From Acetobacter suratthaniensis (GTDB taxonomy: Bacteria > Pseudomonadota > Alphaproteobacteria > Acetobacterales > Acetobacteraceae): 64,000 nucleotides of DNA. The DNA lies in the NCBI RefSeq assembly GCF_017377745.1, contig NZ_JAFVMG010000001.1:124001-188000 (forward strand), written 5' to 3'. A program made the position numbers and the translations under genes. This document shows, in pieces, positions 1 through 8,972 of this stretch (positions are counted from its first letter, which is position 1; every line of letters starts with the position of its first letter). The notes under the pieces are model-generated. The model was given only the letters and a program-made list of their open reading frames with translations, did no database searches and was not told where the DNA came from.

Positions 1-546
1 ATCAGCATTGATTCGGCTACCATGTTCAACAAGGGGCTGGAAATCATTGAGGCATCGCGCATTTTCGATCTGCCGGAAGAGCGGATTGATGTTCTGGTAC
101 ACCCGCAGTCGGTCGTGCATGGTATGGTGCAGTACACCGATGGCAGCCTGATCGCCCAGATGGGCTCGGCGGATATGCGTATTCCCATCGCGCATACTCT
201 GGCATGGCCGCAGCGTATGGCCACAACATCCAGCTGGCTTGATCTGGCGGCATTCGGAACGCTGGAATTTTTTGCACCAGATGAAGAGCGCTTTCCCGCT
301 TTGCGTCTTGCGCGGCAGGCGCTTCGGCAGGGTGGGGCGGCTCCGGCTATCCTGTCTGCTGCAAATGAAATCGCGGTCGAGGCATTCCTGTCTGAACGGG
401 TTGGTTTTCTCGATATAGCGCGCATGGTAGAAGAGGTTATGAGCACGCTTGGCGCACCGCCAGCGGATACGCTCGAGGCCGTTCTTCATTGGGATATGCA
501 GGCCCGCAAGGCTGCGGAAAAGCTGGTTCTGACCTGCGCCGCTTGA
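1..546 (+). CDS. dxr: 1-deoxy-D-xylulose 5-phosphate reductoisomerase, C-terminal part
   Basis: The reading frame is open from base 1, so the gene starts upstream of the window and only about 181 C-terminal residues are present. It begins with ISIDSATMFNKGLE, the substrate-binding segment of DXP reductoisomerase, followed by the family motif HPQSVVHGMVQY and the C-terminal helical domain. The enzyme converts DXP to MEP with NADPH, the committed step of the MEP isoprenoid pathway in the cytosol. It heads the usual alphaproteobacterial dxr-rseP-bamA cluster, with only 34 bases before rseP, so co-transcription is likely. Identification is firm; only the N-terminal NADPH domain is out of view. 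Confidence 0.95.
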   Translation: MSIDSATMFNKGLEIIEASRIFDLPEERIDVLVHPQSVVHGMVQYTDGSLIAQMGSADMRIPIAHTLAWPQRMATTSSWLDLAAFGTLEFFAPDEERFPALRLARQALRQGGAAPAILSAANEIAVEAFLSERVGFLDIARMVEEVMSTLGAPPADTLEAVLHWDMQARKAAEKLVLTCAA

Positions 547-580
547 GAAAAATCCTTTCAGGCCCGATAACGGAGGCATG

Positions 581-1690
581 ATGATACACGATTATCTGCG
601 TACATTGGTTTCCTTCGTTTTCGTCCTGGGCGTGCTGGTTACCATTCATGAACTCGGGCATTACCTCGCCGCCCGTTGGCGCGGGGTGCATGTCGAGGTC
701 TTTTCGCTCGGCTTTGGCCCGGCATTGTTCAAATGGCGTGACCGCACGGGTACGGAATGGCGTGTCTGCCCCGTGCCGCTGGGCGGCTATGTGCGGCCCC
801 ACGGTTTTGAAGACCCCGAAGACGCCACGGAAGAGCAGAAAGCCGCGTGGATTCCCGGACGTACCTTTCATGACAAGTCAGTAGCTTCGCGTGCGATTGT
901 CATTCTGGCCGGGCCTGCCTTTAACTTCCTTCTGGCCTTTGTGCTCTTTACGCTCCTGTTCGCTACGGCGGGCGAGCCGCATGTGCGCGATGAGGTTGCC
1001 TCGGTTCAGTCTGGCAGTGCCGCAGCAGCGGCCGGGGTGCAGCAGGGGGATGTCATTACCCGTGTGGGTACGCATGACGTGCATGGCGTGGAAGATATTC
1101 TGGGCGAAGTGACCGGGCGTGCCGGTGTCCAGACAACCCTTGCCGTGCGCCGTCAGGGGCAGGATCTGGTTCTGCCTGTAACAATCGGCTCCGTTTCGGA
1201 TTCGGCTGGCGCACCCGCGCATGGTCAGCTTGGCGTGACGTTTGCGGTGGATAGCGGCAAGCCCCAGTCCCTGCCGCAAGCGGTGGTATCGGGGGCGAAA
1301 GCCACATGGAATACAACCGTACGCACCCTTGCCGGGGTATGGCAGATCCTCAGCGGGCAGCATTCCGCAAAGGAAATGGGCGGCCCGCTCAAGATTGCGC
1401 AGCTCTCCGGGCAGGTAGCGCAGTATGGTTTTGCCAGCCTGCTTTCGTTCATGGCGCTGCTATCGGTTAATCTCGGGTTGATTAATCTCTTTCCCGTACC
1501 GCTTCTTGATGGTGGACGTCTGGTTTTTTATGCCATAGAGGCAGTAAGGGGCCGCCCTGTTTCCAAGCGGGTGCAGGAGATCAGTTTTCAGGCTGGTTTT
1601 GCGGTGTTGGCTGGGTTGTTTCTGTTCTCGACATTTAACGACCTGTCAGGTTTTGGCCTGTTCAGGTGGATTGCATCGCTCGCGGGTTGA
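581..1690 (+). CDS. rseP: RIP site-2 zinc metalloprotease RseP
   Basis: A 369-residue inner membrane protease. The first TM helix carries the zinc-binding HELGH motif at about residues 23-27. A PDZ domain follows after the second TM region (roughly 125-200), and the last third has the NLFPVPLLDGG motif that supplies the third zinc ligand (LDG). Enzymes of this family cut anti-sigma factors and leftover signal peptides within the membrane. Two ATG codons stand in tandem (578 and 581). A GGAGG at 572-576 is 4 bases from the second and 1 from the first, so I chose 581. Length and the single clear PDZ suit alphaproteobacterial RseP. It lies between dxr and bamA as in relatives. Confidence 0.96.
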   Translation: MIHDYLRTLVSFVFVLGVLVTIHELGHYLAARWRGVHVEVFSLGFGPALFKWRDRTGTEWRVCPVPLGGYVRPHGFEDPEDATEEQKAAWIPGRTFHDKSVASRAIVILAGPAFNFLLAFVLFTLLFATAGEPHVRDEVASVQSGSAAAAAGVQQGDVITRVGTHDVHGVEDILGEVTGRAGVQTTLAVRRQGQDLVLPVTIGSVSDSAGAPAHGQLGVTFAVDSGKPQSLPQAVVSGAKATWNTTVRTLAGVWQILSGQHSAKEMGGPLKIAQLSGQVAQYGFASLLSFMALLSVNLGLINLFPVPLLDGGRLVFYAIEAVRGRPVSKRVQEISFQAGFAVLAGLFLFSTFNDLSGFGLFRWIASLAG

Positions 1691-1763
1691 AACGCCTCTG
1701 GGCGGAAAGAGAAAGTCTTGCGTGACAAGGGTAATTTCGGATACGTCCCTTGCGGGCGGGAAA

Positions 1764-4244
1764 ATGCAGGAGAGTGGGCTTCGTGCTGAGAACGATCTGG
1801 ATGGCTGGAGGCAGATCTTGAAGGGTAAACGGTCTGCCCTGTTCCTTTCTGTCTGTATGCTGCCACTTGTCATGGTCGCAACACGCAAGGCTGGTGCTGC
1901 TCCGCATCGCTCGATGGCGACGCAGGGTGCTGGTTCACGACAGGTTGCCGAGAGGGCTTCTGCTGCGCGGGCGGCTGATGGCATTATCGAGGATATTCGC
2001 GTGTCTGGTAACACGCGTATCGAAACCAGCACGATCCTGTCCTACATGGTGGTCAGGCCGGGCGATCCGTTCTCGCAGGACGATCTGGATCGCTCGCTCA
2101 AGACCCTGTACGCCACAGGGCTGTTCAGCGATGTGACGCTGCGGCGCGAAGGCAATGACCTGCTCGTGCGGGTTAAGGAAAACCCGGTTGTCAACCGCAT
2201 CGTGTTCGAGGGCAATCACGCCGCCAAGGATGAAGACCTGCACAAGGTTCTGACCCTTAAGCCGCGTGCCGTCTTCTCTGCGGAAACAACGGCGGATGAC
2301 CGCCAGCACATTTTGCAGGTTTATGCCCAGAAAGCGCGTTTTTCCGCGGTGGTAACGCCGCAGATCGTCCGTCTTGCCCATAACCGTGTCGATGTGGTCT
2401 TCAAGATCAACGAAGGCCCGCAGACCATGATCCGCAAGATTGCGTTCGTGGGGAATAAGGCGTTCAGCGAATCGCAGTTGGCCGGTGTGGTATCGTCCAA
2501 GGAAAGTGCCTGGTATCACTTCCTTGGGTCATCCGACGAATATAACCCTGAGCGTGTGAAATACGATGCCGAACTGCTGCGTCGTTTTTACCTGCGTAAC
2601 GGGTATGTGGATTTCCAGATCAAGGACGTAAAGGGCGAACTGTCGTCTGATCGTAAGTCCTTTTACGTGACCTTTACGGTGGATGAAGGTGTCCGCTACC
2701 GTCTGGGTAAGGTGGATATCCGCTCAAGCCTGCGCCATGTGCCGGCTGAATCAATGCGTAAGCATGTCGAGCTGTTTGCCCACCAGTGGTACGATGGCAA
2801 GGCCGTGCAGGACAATGCGACCGATATGGAGGAACTCCTCCAGGCCGAAGGGCATCCCTTCGCGCAGGTGCATCCCGAAATCGCGCGTAACCCTGAAAAG
2901 CGGATTATCAATCTTCTTTTCGATATCAGCGAAGGGCCGCGCCGTTATATCGAGCGCATTGATATCAACGGGAATACCATCACGCAGGATCACGTTGTGC
3001 GTGCGCAGCTTCCCTTCGCGGAAGGCGATCCCTACAGCGCCAGCTACAAGAAATACGCCAAGGAAAGCGTGCAGAACCTTGGCTTCTTCAAAAGTGCTGA
3101 CATCAAGGATACGCCCGGCAGTGCGCCGGACCGTGTTAACGTGGCGGTGGACGTGGTTGAAAAACCCACAGGCGAGTTCTCGCTTGGTGGCGGTTACTCG
3201 ACTGACGTGGGCGTGATCGGTAACGTTGGGCTCAAACAGCATAACCTGCTTGGCACGGGTGTGGATGCCGGTATTTCGGGCACCCTGTCCCTTTGGCAGC
3301 AGCAGGCGGATATTTCGATCACCAACCCGTCCTTCATGGGACGTAACCTCGTGGTTGGCGCGGATATCTTCTTTATCGAGAATAATTACCAGACGTACCA
3401 GAACTACTCGGAAGGCCGTTACGGTATTACCCTGCGTATGGGGTATTCCTATAATCGCTACCTCTCGCAGTCCTGGAACTACAGCCTGATCCGCCGCTGG
3501 GTGAATGACGCATGGAGCGAGGCTTCATGGTATATTCTTGACCAGCAGGGCGCATCGCTGCTGTCCCAGCTCAGCACCACGGTCATGTATGACCGTCGTG
3601 ATAACCGTATGGCACCGCATCGGGGCTACTACGTGTCCGCTGGTGGCGATTTCGCAGGCATCGGGGGTGATGAAGATTACGTGCGGGGCAAGATCAACGG
3701 GGCATATTACATCCCGCTGGATGATCTGACCAACAGCCATGACTGGACGCTTTCCTTCCGCGGTGGCGCGGGCTGGATGGCGGACTGGGGCAATGGCCGC
3801 CGCGATGTGATCGATAACTTCTACCTTGGTGGTAACAACCTGCGCGGCTTCCTGGACGGTGGTGCCGGCCCGCGTAGCGTTGGTAGCCGCACAGGGCAGG
3901 CATCGGAAGATCTGCTGGGTGGGCGTTTCATGTACAACGCTTCCGCACAGCTTACGTTCCCGCTGCCCTTCGTTTCCAGCATGGGGCTTGGTGGCCGTGT
4001 CTTCTCTGATATGGGCACGGTTACGGGCCTGCGTGTGCGCAGGCTCTACACGGATCCGGCGACAGCCGGTTCGCGTTATACGCCTGTCAGCGGTAACATG
4101 ATTTCGCCCCGCGTCAGCGTGGGTGCCGGTGTGTCATGGAAAAGTCCCTTTGGTCTGCTGAATGTGGATCTGGGTGTGCCGCTTATCCGCAGCTACAATG
4201 ACCGTACGCAGCTTCTGCGTTTTGGTTTCGGCCAGCAATTCTGA
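1764..4244 (+). CDS. bamA: Outer membrane protein assembly factor BamA
   Basis: About 826 residues: a signal peptide with core ALFLSVCMLPLVM, five POTRA repeats from about residue 73 (starting IIEDIRVSGNTRIETS) to about 430, and a C-terminal 16-strand barrel ending in GFGQQF with the terminal Phe typical of BAM substrates. BamA is the central pore of the BAM complex that folds barrel proteins into the outer membrane. The start is uncertain. ATG 1764 has only a weak ribosome site. TTG 1818 lies 6 bases after a perfect GGAGG (1807-1811) and would give a shorter, more normal signal peptide beginning LKGKRSALF. It is followed 7 bases later by the periplasmic chaperone gene, a standard pairing. 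Confidence 0.97.
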   Translation: MQESGLRAENDLDGWRQILKGKRSALFLSVCMLPLVMVATRKAGAAPHRSMATQGAGSRQVAERASAARAADGIIEDIRVSGNTRIETSTILSYMVVRPGDPFSQDDLDRSLKTLYATGLFSDVTLRREGNDLLVRVKENPVVNRIVFEGNHAAKDEDLHKVLTLKPRAVFSAETTADDRQHILQVYAQKARFSAVVTPQIVRLAHNRVDVVFKINEGPQTMIRKIAFVGNKAFSESQLAGVVSSKESAWYHFLGSSDEYNPERVKYDAELLRRFYLRNGYVDFQIKDVKGELSSDRKSFYVTFTVDEGVRYRLGKVDIRSSLRHVPAESMRKHVELFAHQWYDGKAVQDNATDMEELLQAEGHPFAQVHPEIARNPEKRIINLLFDISEGPRRYIERIDINGNTITQDHVVRAQLPFAEGDPYSASYKKYAKESVQNLGFFKSADIKDTPGSAPDRVNVAVDVVEKPTGEFSLGGGYSTDVGVIGNVGLKQHNLLGTGVDAGISGTLSLWQQQADISITNPSFMGRNLVVGADIFFIENNYQTYQNYSEGRYGITLRMGYSYNRYLSQSWNYSLIRRWVNDAWSEASWYILDQQGASLLSQLSTTVMYDRRDNRMAPHRGYYVSAGGDFAGIGGDEDYVRGKINGAYYIPLDDLTNSHDWTLSFRGGAGWMADWGNGRRDVIDNFYLGGNNLRGFLDGGAGPRSVGSRTGQASEDLLGGRFMYNASAQLTFPLPFVSSMGLGGRVFSDMGTVTGLRVRRLYTDPATAGSRYTPVSGNMISPRVSVGAGVSWKSPFGLLNVDLGVPLIRSYNDRTQLLRFGFGQQF

Positions 4245-4251
4245 GGTAATG

Positions 4252-5118
4252 ATGCACGTGCGTACTAAAGCAGCCCTGGTCGGGGCGGTTTGTCTGTCTG
4301 TTTTAGCCTCGGTTATGCCTGCCGCCCATGCGGAAGGTGGAGAAGGCTGGTTTGTGCCCAAGGCCAGCCAGCCCGCCGTGCCGCCGCAGCATGCGGCAAC
4401 GCATCGTGCGGCTCCTCCGCCGGTAGCGCTGCCAGCCCCCCCGGCTGATAGTCAGGAAGCCGATCAGGCTCCGCCGGTTCTGCCGCAGCCCAATATTCCC
4501 GATGCGCCTGAAATCGCCAAGGAAGCACCCCCGCCGACAACCGTTATCGGTGTGATCAGCGTTGGCGGTGTCATGCGTCAGTCCACGGCTGCGATGCAGG
4601 TCGAGCATATTCTGGGTGCGCGCCGCGATGCGCTGGCGCAGGATCTGCAGAAAGAGCAGGCTGCATGGCGCGATGAGCAGCAGAGCCTTCAGGCTCAGGC
4701 CAAGTCGCTCTCTTCTGACCAGATCCAGAGCCGTGAGCGCGCCCTGCAGGCACGTGTCATGAAGGCTCAGCGTGATTTCCGTAACCGCAACCGCATTATT
4801 CAGGAAGCGGCCCAGGTCTCTCTCGGTCAGATCGAGCGTGAACTGGTGCAGGTGATCCAGAAGGTGGCCTCCGCCCATGGCATGAACCTCGTGCTCCATA
4901 GCGAGCAGGTTGCCCTGCATGTGGACGGGCAGGATATTACCAATGAAGTGGCTGTAAATCTGAACAAGATCCTGCCATCGGTCTTTATCCCCGCTGCGAA
5001 TGAAGATCCTGAGCAGCTTGCCAAGTCTGGCAAGATGCCGACAACCGCTGACACGACGCAGTCTGTTGTCCGCACTGGCCCGGCACCAGTGGTACAGCCC
5101 ACCGCTGGAACGCCGTAA
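4252..5118 (+). CDS. OmpH/Skp-family periplasmic chaperone
   Basis: 288 residues. A signal peptide (MHVRTKAALVGAV..., probable cleavage after AAHA) precedes a proline-rich spacer of about 70 residues. An OmpH/Skp-like region at about 98-235 follows, rich in Gln, Arg and Glu and predicted to form the paired helical arms that hold unfolded barrel proteins. A short low-complexity tail ends the protein. Skp proteins deliver nascent outer membrane proteins to BamA, encoded directly upstream, and the position between bamA and lpxD is the classical one. GAGG at 4243-4246 favours ATG 4252 over ATG 4249. The proline-rich insert makes it longer than enterobacterial Skp (about 160 residues), so I give no symbol. 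Confidence 0.88.
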   Translation: MHVRTKAALVGAVCLSVLASVMPAAHAEGGEGWFVPKASQPAVPPQHAATHRAAPPPVALPAPPADSQEADQAPPVLPQPNIPDAPEIAKEAPPPTTVIGVISVGGVMRQSTAAMQVEHILGARRDALAQDLQKEQAAWRDEQQSLQAQAKSLSSDQIQSRERALQARVMKAQRDFRNRNRIIQEAAQVSLGQIERELVQVIQKVASAHGMNLVLHSEQVALHVDGQDITNEVAVNLNKILPSVFIPAANEDPEQLAKSGKMPTTADTTQSVVRTGPAPVVQPTAGTP

Positions 5119-5120
5119 GC

Positions 5121-6206
5121 ATGACAGCCGGAAAGGAGATATCCGGTCCGGCGGACCCTCGCTTCTTTACACGCGCGGGTCCTTTTGGGGCGGAGCAACT
5201 GGCAGAAGCCGCGGGAGCCGAACTGGTTCCGGCCAAGGCGGGCGATGGGGTCGTACGCGACTATGCAGGGATCGCACCGTTGCAGGTGGCTGGCCCTGCG
5301 GATGTCAGCTTTCTGGACAACCGGCGTTATGCCCCTCTGCTTGAGCAGACACGGGCTGGGCTGGTTATTGTCGCCCCTGCCTTTGTGGATAAGGTGCCTG
5401 CCGGATGTGCGGCACTGGTTACGGCCTCGCCTTATCTGGCGTGGTCGCGCGTCGCGCGCCTGTTTCACCCGCTGGCACCAGCACGGCCGGGTATTCATGC
5501 GCTGGCCTGCGTCGATCCTTCTGCGAGTGTTGCACCTGAAGCCGAGATTGAGCCTTTTGCGGTTATCGGCCCGAATGCCGAGATCGGGCCGGGTTGCGTT
5601 GTGGGGTCTCATGCCGTTATCGGGCAGGGTGTGCGGTTGGGGCGTGACTGCCGGATTGGCAATCATGTCAGCATTTCGCATGCGTTGCTGGGTGAGCGGG
5701 TGATTATTCTGCCGGGTGCGCGTATCGGGCAGGATGGTTTTGGTTTTGCAGTTGGCCCGGCAGGGTTTGAAACCATTCCGCAACTTGGCAAGGTTATCCT
5801 TGAAAACGATGTGGAAATTGGCGCCAACAGCACGATTGATCGCGGGTCAGTCAGCGATACGGTGATCGGGGCGGGTTCGCGCCTCGATAATCTGGTACAG
5901 ATCGGGCATAATGTGCAGATGGGGCGCTGCTGTATTGTAGTGTCGCAGGCTGGTATTTCCGGCTCTACTGTGCTGGAGGACTATGTAACGGTTGCCGCAC
6001 AGGCCGGTCTTATCGGTCATATCCGTATTGGCACCAAGGCGCGTATCGGTGCGCAGTGTGGTGTCATGTCGGATATCGAAGGCGGTGCGGATGTCATCGG
6101 TAGTCCGGCCATGCCGTTCCGGGAGTTTTTCCGTAACGTGGCCGTTCTGCGGAAGCTGGCAAAAAAAGCGTCTGGAACCGCTCAGGGCGAGACAGGCAAG
6201 GTGTGA
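5121..6206 (+). CDS. lpxD: UDP-3-O-(3-hydroxyacyl)glucosamine N-acyltransferase LpxD
   Basis: 361 residues. An N-terminal uridine-binding domain (about 20-115, with SFLDNRRYAPLL) is followed by a left-handed parallel beta helix made of hexapeptide repeats (about 120-330) and a short C-terminal helix. The segment NLVQIGHNVQMG contains the presumed catalytic His263. LpxD adds the second 3-hydroxyacyl chain, from acyl-ACP, to UDP-acylglucosamine in lipid A synthesis. The start is 2 bases after the ompH stop and the end overlaps fabZ by 4 bases, so translational coupling is likely. The family call is secure. Confidence 0.97.
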   Translation: MTAGKEISGPADPRFFTRAGPFGAEQLAEAAGAELVPAKAGDGVVRDYAGIAPLQVAGPADVSFLDNRRYAPLLEQTRAGLVIVAPAFVDKVPAGCAALVTASPYLAWSRVARLFHPLAPARPGIHALACVDPSASVAPEAEIEPFAVIGPNAEIGPGCVVGSHAVIGQGVRLGRDCRIGNHVSISHALLGERVIILPGARIGQDGFGFAVGPAGFETIPQLGKVILENDVEIGANSTIDRGSVSDTVIGAGSRLDNLVQIGHNVQMGRCCIVVSQAGISGSTVLEDYVTVAAQAGLIGHIRIGTKARIGAQCGVMSDIEGGADVIGSPAMPFREFFRNVAVLRKLAKKASGTAQGETGKV

Positions 6207-6727
6207 ACACAGGCCGGACTATATCTGGCGAAAAGGGTGGTCTTGGGGACGTGGAGACGAAACAAGAATCGCAGTGCGACGTTCAGACGATTGATCGGAT
6301 TGACGTAAACCGCATCATGCAGGCGATTCCACACAGATATCCTTTCCTTCTTATTGACCGGATGGAAGATATCGTTCTGGGTGTGAAAGCAACCGGAATT
6401 AAGAATGTCTCGGTAAACGAGCCGTTTTTCCCGGGGCATTTTCCGGGGCGGCCGGTTATGCCGGGCGTGCTCATCGTGGAAGCCATGGCGCAGACGGCGG
6501 CAACGCTTGTCGTGCTGACGCTGGGTGAAGCGTTTGAAGGTAAGCTGGTCTATTTCATGACCATCGAGGGCGCCAAGTTCCGCCGTCCGGTTGAGCCGGG
6601 CGACCAGTTGCGTATCCATGTGACCAAAGAGCGTCATCGCTCCAATGTCTGGAAATTCAAGGGCGAGGCTCATGTTGATGGCATTGTGGTGGCAGAAGCC
6701 TCCTTCAGTGCCATGATAATGGGCTAA
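6203..6727 (+). CDS. fabZ: 3-hydroxyacyl-ACP dehydratase FabZ
   Basis: A hotdog-fold dehydratase of fatty acid synthesis, up to 174 residues. The core begins at IMQAIPHRYPFLLID and includes FFPGHFPGRPVMPGV, whose His (about residue 79 from this start) pairs with the Glu of VLIVEAMAQ as catalytic residues. GTG 6203 overlaps the lpxD stop as GTGA. An in-frame GTG at 6251 would give 158 residues, closer to the usual FabZ length of about 150, and could be the true start. FabZ competes with LpxA and LpxD for 3-hydroxyacyl-ACP, which explains its conserved place between them. Confidence 0.95.
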   Translation: MNTGRTISGEKGGLGDVETKQESQCDVQTIDRIDVNRIMQAIPHRYPFLLIDRMEDIVLGVKATGIKNVSVNEPFFPGHFPGRPVMPGVLIVEAMAQTAATLVVLTLGEAFEGKLVYFMTIEGAKFRRPVEPGDQLRIHVTKERHRSNVWKFKGEAHVDGIVVAEASFSAMIMG

Positions 6728-6756
6728 TTGCCTCGTATTCAGGGCAGGGTACAGTG

Positions 6757-6785
6757 GTTTGCTTGTGCGGTAAAACCGTGCAAAC
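6757..6785 (+). other. Imperfect hairpin in the fabZ-lpxA gap
   Basis: In the 107-base gap the arms GTTTGC (6757-6762) and GCAAAC (6780-6785) enclose CGGT/ACCG around an AAA loop, with uneven spacers of 5 and 1 bases. No U-tract follows, so it is not a good intrinsic terminator. It could be an operator, a weak attenuator or an RNA processing site between two otherwise co-directional genes. This is seen in sequence only; any function is a guess. Confidence 0.3.
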
Positions 6786-6834
6786 TGCTGAGTATGGTAC
6801 GCGACTTGCGTAAGGTAGTGGGTAGGAAATTAAC

Positions 6835-7692
6835 GTGGTGCACGTTGTAAAGGAAGCTAGAGCGACCGTTATCCACCCAACTGCGATTGTCGCACCCGGT
6901 GCTCAACTGGGCGACGGTGTGACCATTGGACCATGGTGTTCGGTTGGGCCGGATGTCGTGATCGAAGACGGCGTGGAACTCATTTCCCATGTGGTGGTGG
7001 ATGGTCACACCCGTCTCGGCGCTGCCTCACGGTATTTTCCTTTCTGCACAGTTGGCATGGCGCCGCAGGATCTCAAATACAAGGGTGAGCCAACGCGGTG
7101 CGAGGTGGGTGCGCGTACGGTTGTGCGTGAGCATGTCACCATCCATCGCGGCACAGCGATGGGGGCGGGCATTACCCGTGTCGGTACTGATGTGCTGATT
7201 ATGGCCAACGCTCATGTCGCGCATGACTGCGTGGTGGGTAACCGCGCGATTATTGTGAACAACGTGGTCATGGGTGGCCATGTCTGTATTGGTGATGACG
7301 CCCGTATTATGGGGTCTGCCGCTATTCACCAGTTTGTCCGCATTGGCCACGCAGCCCTTGTGGGTGGTGTAACCGGGGTGGAAGCTGATATCATCCCCTA
7401 TGGAAGTGTGCTGGGTAACCGTGCGCGACTGGTCGGGCTGCATTGGATATGGCTGCGCCGCAATGGCGTGAAATCTGATGAAATCCATCGGATGCGAAAG
7501 GCTTTTCTGAGCCTGTACCCCAAAAATGGTGGTGATCAGCCTTTTGCCGTCCGCCTTGACGCTGTCCGGCAGGCGTTTGCGCAGGATCAGCGCGTGCAGG
7601 AAATCCTTGCCTTTATTGATGCGCCGAGTAGCCGCGGCCTTGTGCGTTCCGCTCGTGAGCAGGGACGTGGTCAGGATATGGAAGACGCGTGA
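6835..7692 (+). CDS. lpxA: Acyl-ACP:UDP-N-acetylglucosamine O-acyltransferase LpxA
   Basis: 285 residues that perform the first step of lipid A synthesis. The N-terminal two thirds is a hexapeptide-repeat left-handed beta helix starting VIHPTAIVAPGAQLGDG. The segment ANAHVAHDCVVGN contains His130, matching the catalytic histidine of E. coli LpxA. A helical C-terminal domain (about 200-275) follows. The start is a GTG preceded by AGGAAA; GTG 6838 is an equivalent alternative. A 107-base gap separates it from fabZ, the largest within this operon. The stop overlaps the next gene by 4 bases. Confidence 0.97.
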   Translation: MVHVVKEARATVIHPTAIVAPGAQLGDGVTIGPWCSVGPDVVIEDGVELISHVVVDGHTRLGAASRYFPFCTVGMAPQDLKYKGEPTRCEVGARTVVREHVTIHRGTAMGAGITRVGTDVLIMANAHVAHDCVVGNRAIIVNNVVMGGHVCIGDDARIMGSAAIHQFVRIGHAALVGGVTGVEADIIPYGSVLGNRARLVGLHWIWLRRNGVKSDEIHRMRKAFLSLYPKNGGDQPFAVRLDAVRQAFAQDQRVQEILAFIDAPSSRGLVRSAREQGRGQDMEDA

Positions 7693-8546
7693 TAACGCCC
7701 GTGGGTGGCGTTGGAATTCTTGCCGGTGGCGGGCCTTTGCCCGGCACTGTAGCGCGGGCGGTGGCAGCAGCCGGACGGCCTGTTTTCATTCTGGGATTTG
7801 CAGGCTTTGCGGAGCCCGCCGTTATTGAATCCTGGCCCCATGAATATGTCAGATTAGGTGCAGCAGGGCAGATGTTGGCGCTGTTGCGCCAGCACGGCTG
7901 TACTGATCTGGTGCTGATAGGCCCGATCAGGCGGCCCTCCCTGCGCAGCCTGTGCCCCGATGCGGAAGGTGCGCGGATTCTTGCGCGGCTCGGACGGGCT
8001 TTATTCGCCGGAGATGATGGCCTGCTGGCAGCCCTTGTTCGAATTCTGGGGGAAGAAGGGTTTCATGTGCGGGGTGCGCATGAGTTTCTAACACAGGCCG
8101 TGGTGGAGCAGCCCGGTGTGTTGGGGCAGCGGCAGCCCGATGCGCAGGCGCAGGGCGATATCCGGCAGGGTATCGCGGTGGTTCAGGCATTGGGGCGGCT
8201 TGATATCGGACAGGGCTGTGTCGTGCAGAATGGCGTGGTGCTTGCCGTCGAAGCCATGGAAGGCACGGATCGTATGCTGGCACGGGCAGGGGAGTGTCGT
8301 CAGCCGGGCGAGGGCGGTGTGCTGATCAAACTGCTCAAGCCGGGGCAGGAAAAGCGTGCCGACATGCCCGCCATCGGGCCCGCTACCGTGCGCAACGCCC
8401 ACGCGGCGGGTTTGCGGGGGATTGCGTTTGAGGCAGGCCATACCCTGCTGATGGATCGGGATGCCTGCGTGGAGGCTGCGGATCGGCTGGGGCTTTTCCT
8501 GCTGGCCGTCAGGCCGGAATCCGAGGCTGGTCTGAACGCACCGTAA
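7689..8546 (+). CDS. lpxI: UDP-2,3-diacylglucosamine pyrophosphatase LpxI
   Basis: 285 residues matching the LpxI (former DUF1009) family, which alphaproteobacteria use in place of LpxH to hydrolyse UDP-diacylglucosamine to lipid X. Visible family marks are the N-terminal GVGILAGGGPLPGTVA, the central LDIGQGCVVQNGVVLAVEA, the EGTDRML segment thought to hold the catalytic Asp, and the C-terminal DMPAIGP. GTG 7689 overlaps the lpxA stop as GTGA. In many alphaproteobacteria lpxB follows here; in this window a glyoxalase gene follows instead, so lipid A disaccharide synthase must be encoded elsewhere. Confidence 0.93.
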   Translation: MITPVGGVGILAGGGPLPGTVARAVAAAGRPVFILGFAGFAEPAVIESWPHEYVRLGAAGQMLALLRQHGCTDLVLIGPIRRPSLRSLCPDAEGARILARLGRALFAGDDGLLAALVRILGEEGFHVRGAHEFLTQAVVEQPGVLGQRQPDAQAQGDIRQGIAVVQALGRLDIGQGCVVQNGVVLAVEAMEGTDRMLARAGECRQPGEGGVLIKLLKPGQEKRADMPAIGPATVRNAHAAGLRGIAFEAGHTLLMDRDACVEAADRLGLFLLAVRPESEAGLNAP

Positions 8547-8574
8547 GGACGACATATAAAAGGAGAAAACCACC

Positions 8575-8967
8575 ATGCCCAGTTATCTGCATACTATGGT
8601 GCGTGTACGCGATCTGGAAGCAAGTCTGGCGTTTTACCGCCTGCTGGGCTTGCGTGAGCTGCGCCGCCGCGACGTGCCTGAAGGGCGTTATACGCTGGTT
8701 TTTATCGGTTTTGCTGATAATGCGGCGGGGCAGGCTGAAATTGAGCTGACCTATAACTGGGGGCAGGATGATGGCTATGTCATAGGCACCGGATTCGGGC
8801 ATTTTGCTCTGGGCGTGCCTGATGTGGCGGCTACGGTGGAAGCCGTGCGCGCCGGGGGCGGCAAGGTCACGCGTGAGGCCGGGCCAGTACAGTTCGGTAC
8901 AACCGTTATCGCCTTCGTGGAAGACCCCGACGGTTACAAGGTGGAACTGATCGAACGGCCAGACTGA
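8575..8967 (+). CDS. gloA: Lactoylglutathione lyase (glyoxalase I)
   Basis: 130 residues with two beta-alpha-beta-beta-beta modules of the VOC superfamily. The four metal ligands can be placed: His in YLHTMVRV near the N-terminus, Glu in AEIELTYNWG, His in GFGHFALGV and Glu in GYKVELIER. This pattern is that of nickel/cobalt-type bacterial glyoxalase I, which turns the methylglyoxal-glutathione hemithioacetal into S-lactoylglutathione in the cytosol. A good AAAGGAG site lies 9 bases before ATG 8575. The gene is 28 bases after lpxI on the same strand, so it may be read from the envelope operon. Confidence 0.94.
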   Translation: MPSYLHTMVRVRDLEASLAFYRLLGLRELRRRDVPEGRYTLVFIGFADNAAGQAEIELTYNWGQDDGYVIGTGFGHFALGVPDVAATVEAVRAGGGKVTREAGPVQFGTTVIAFVEDPDGYKVELIERPD

Positions 8968-8972
8968 GCGGG

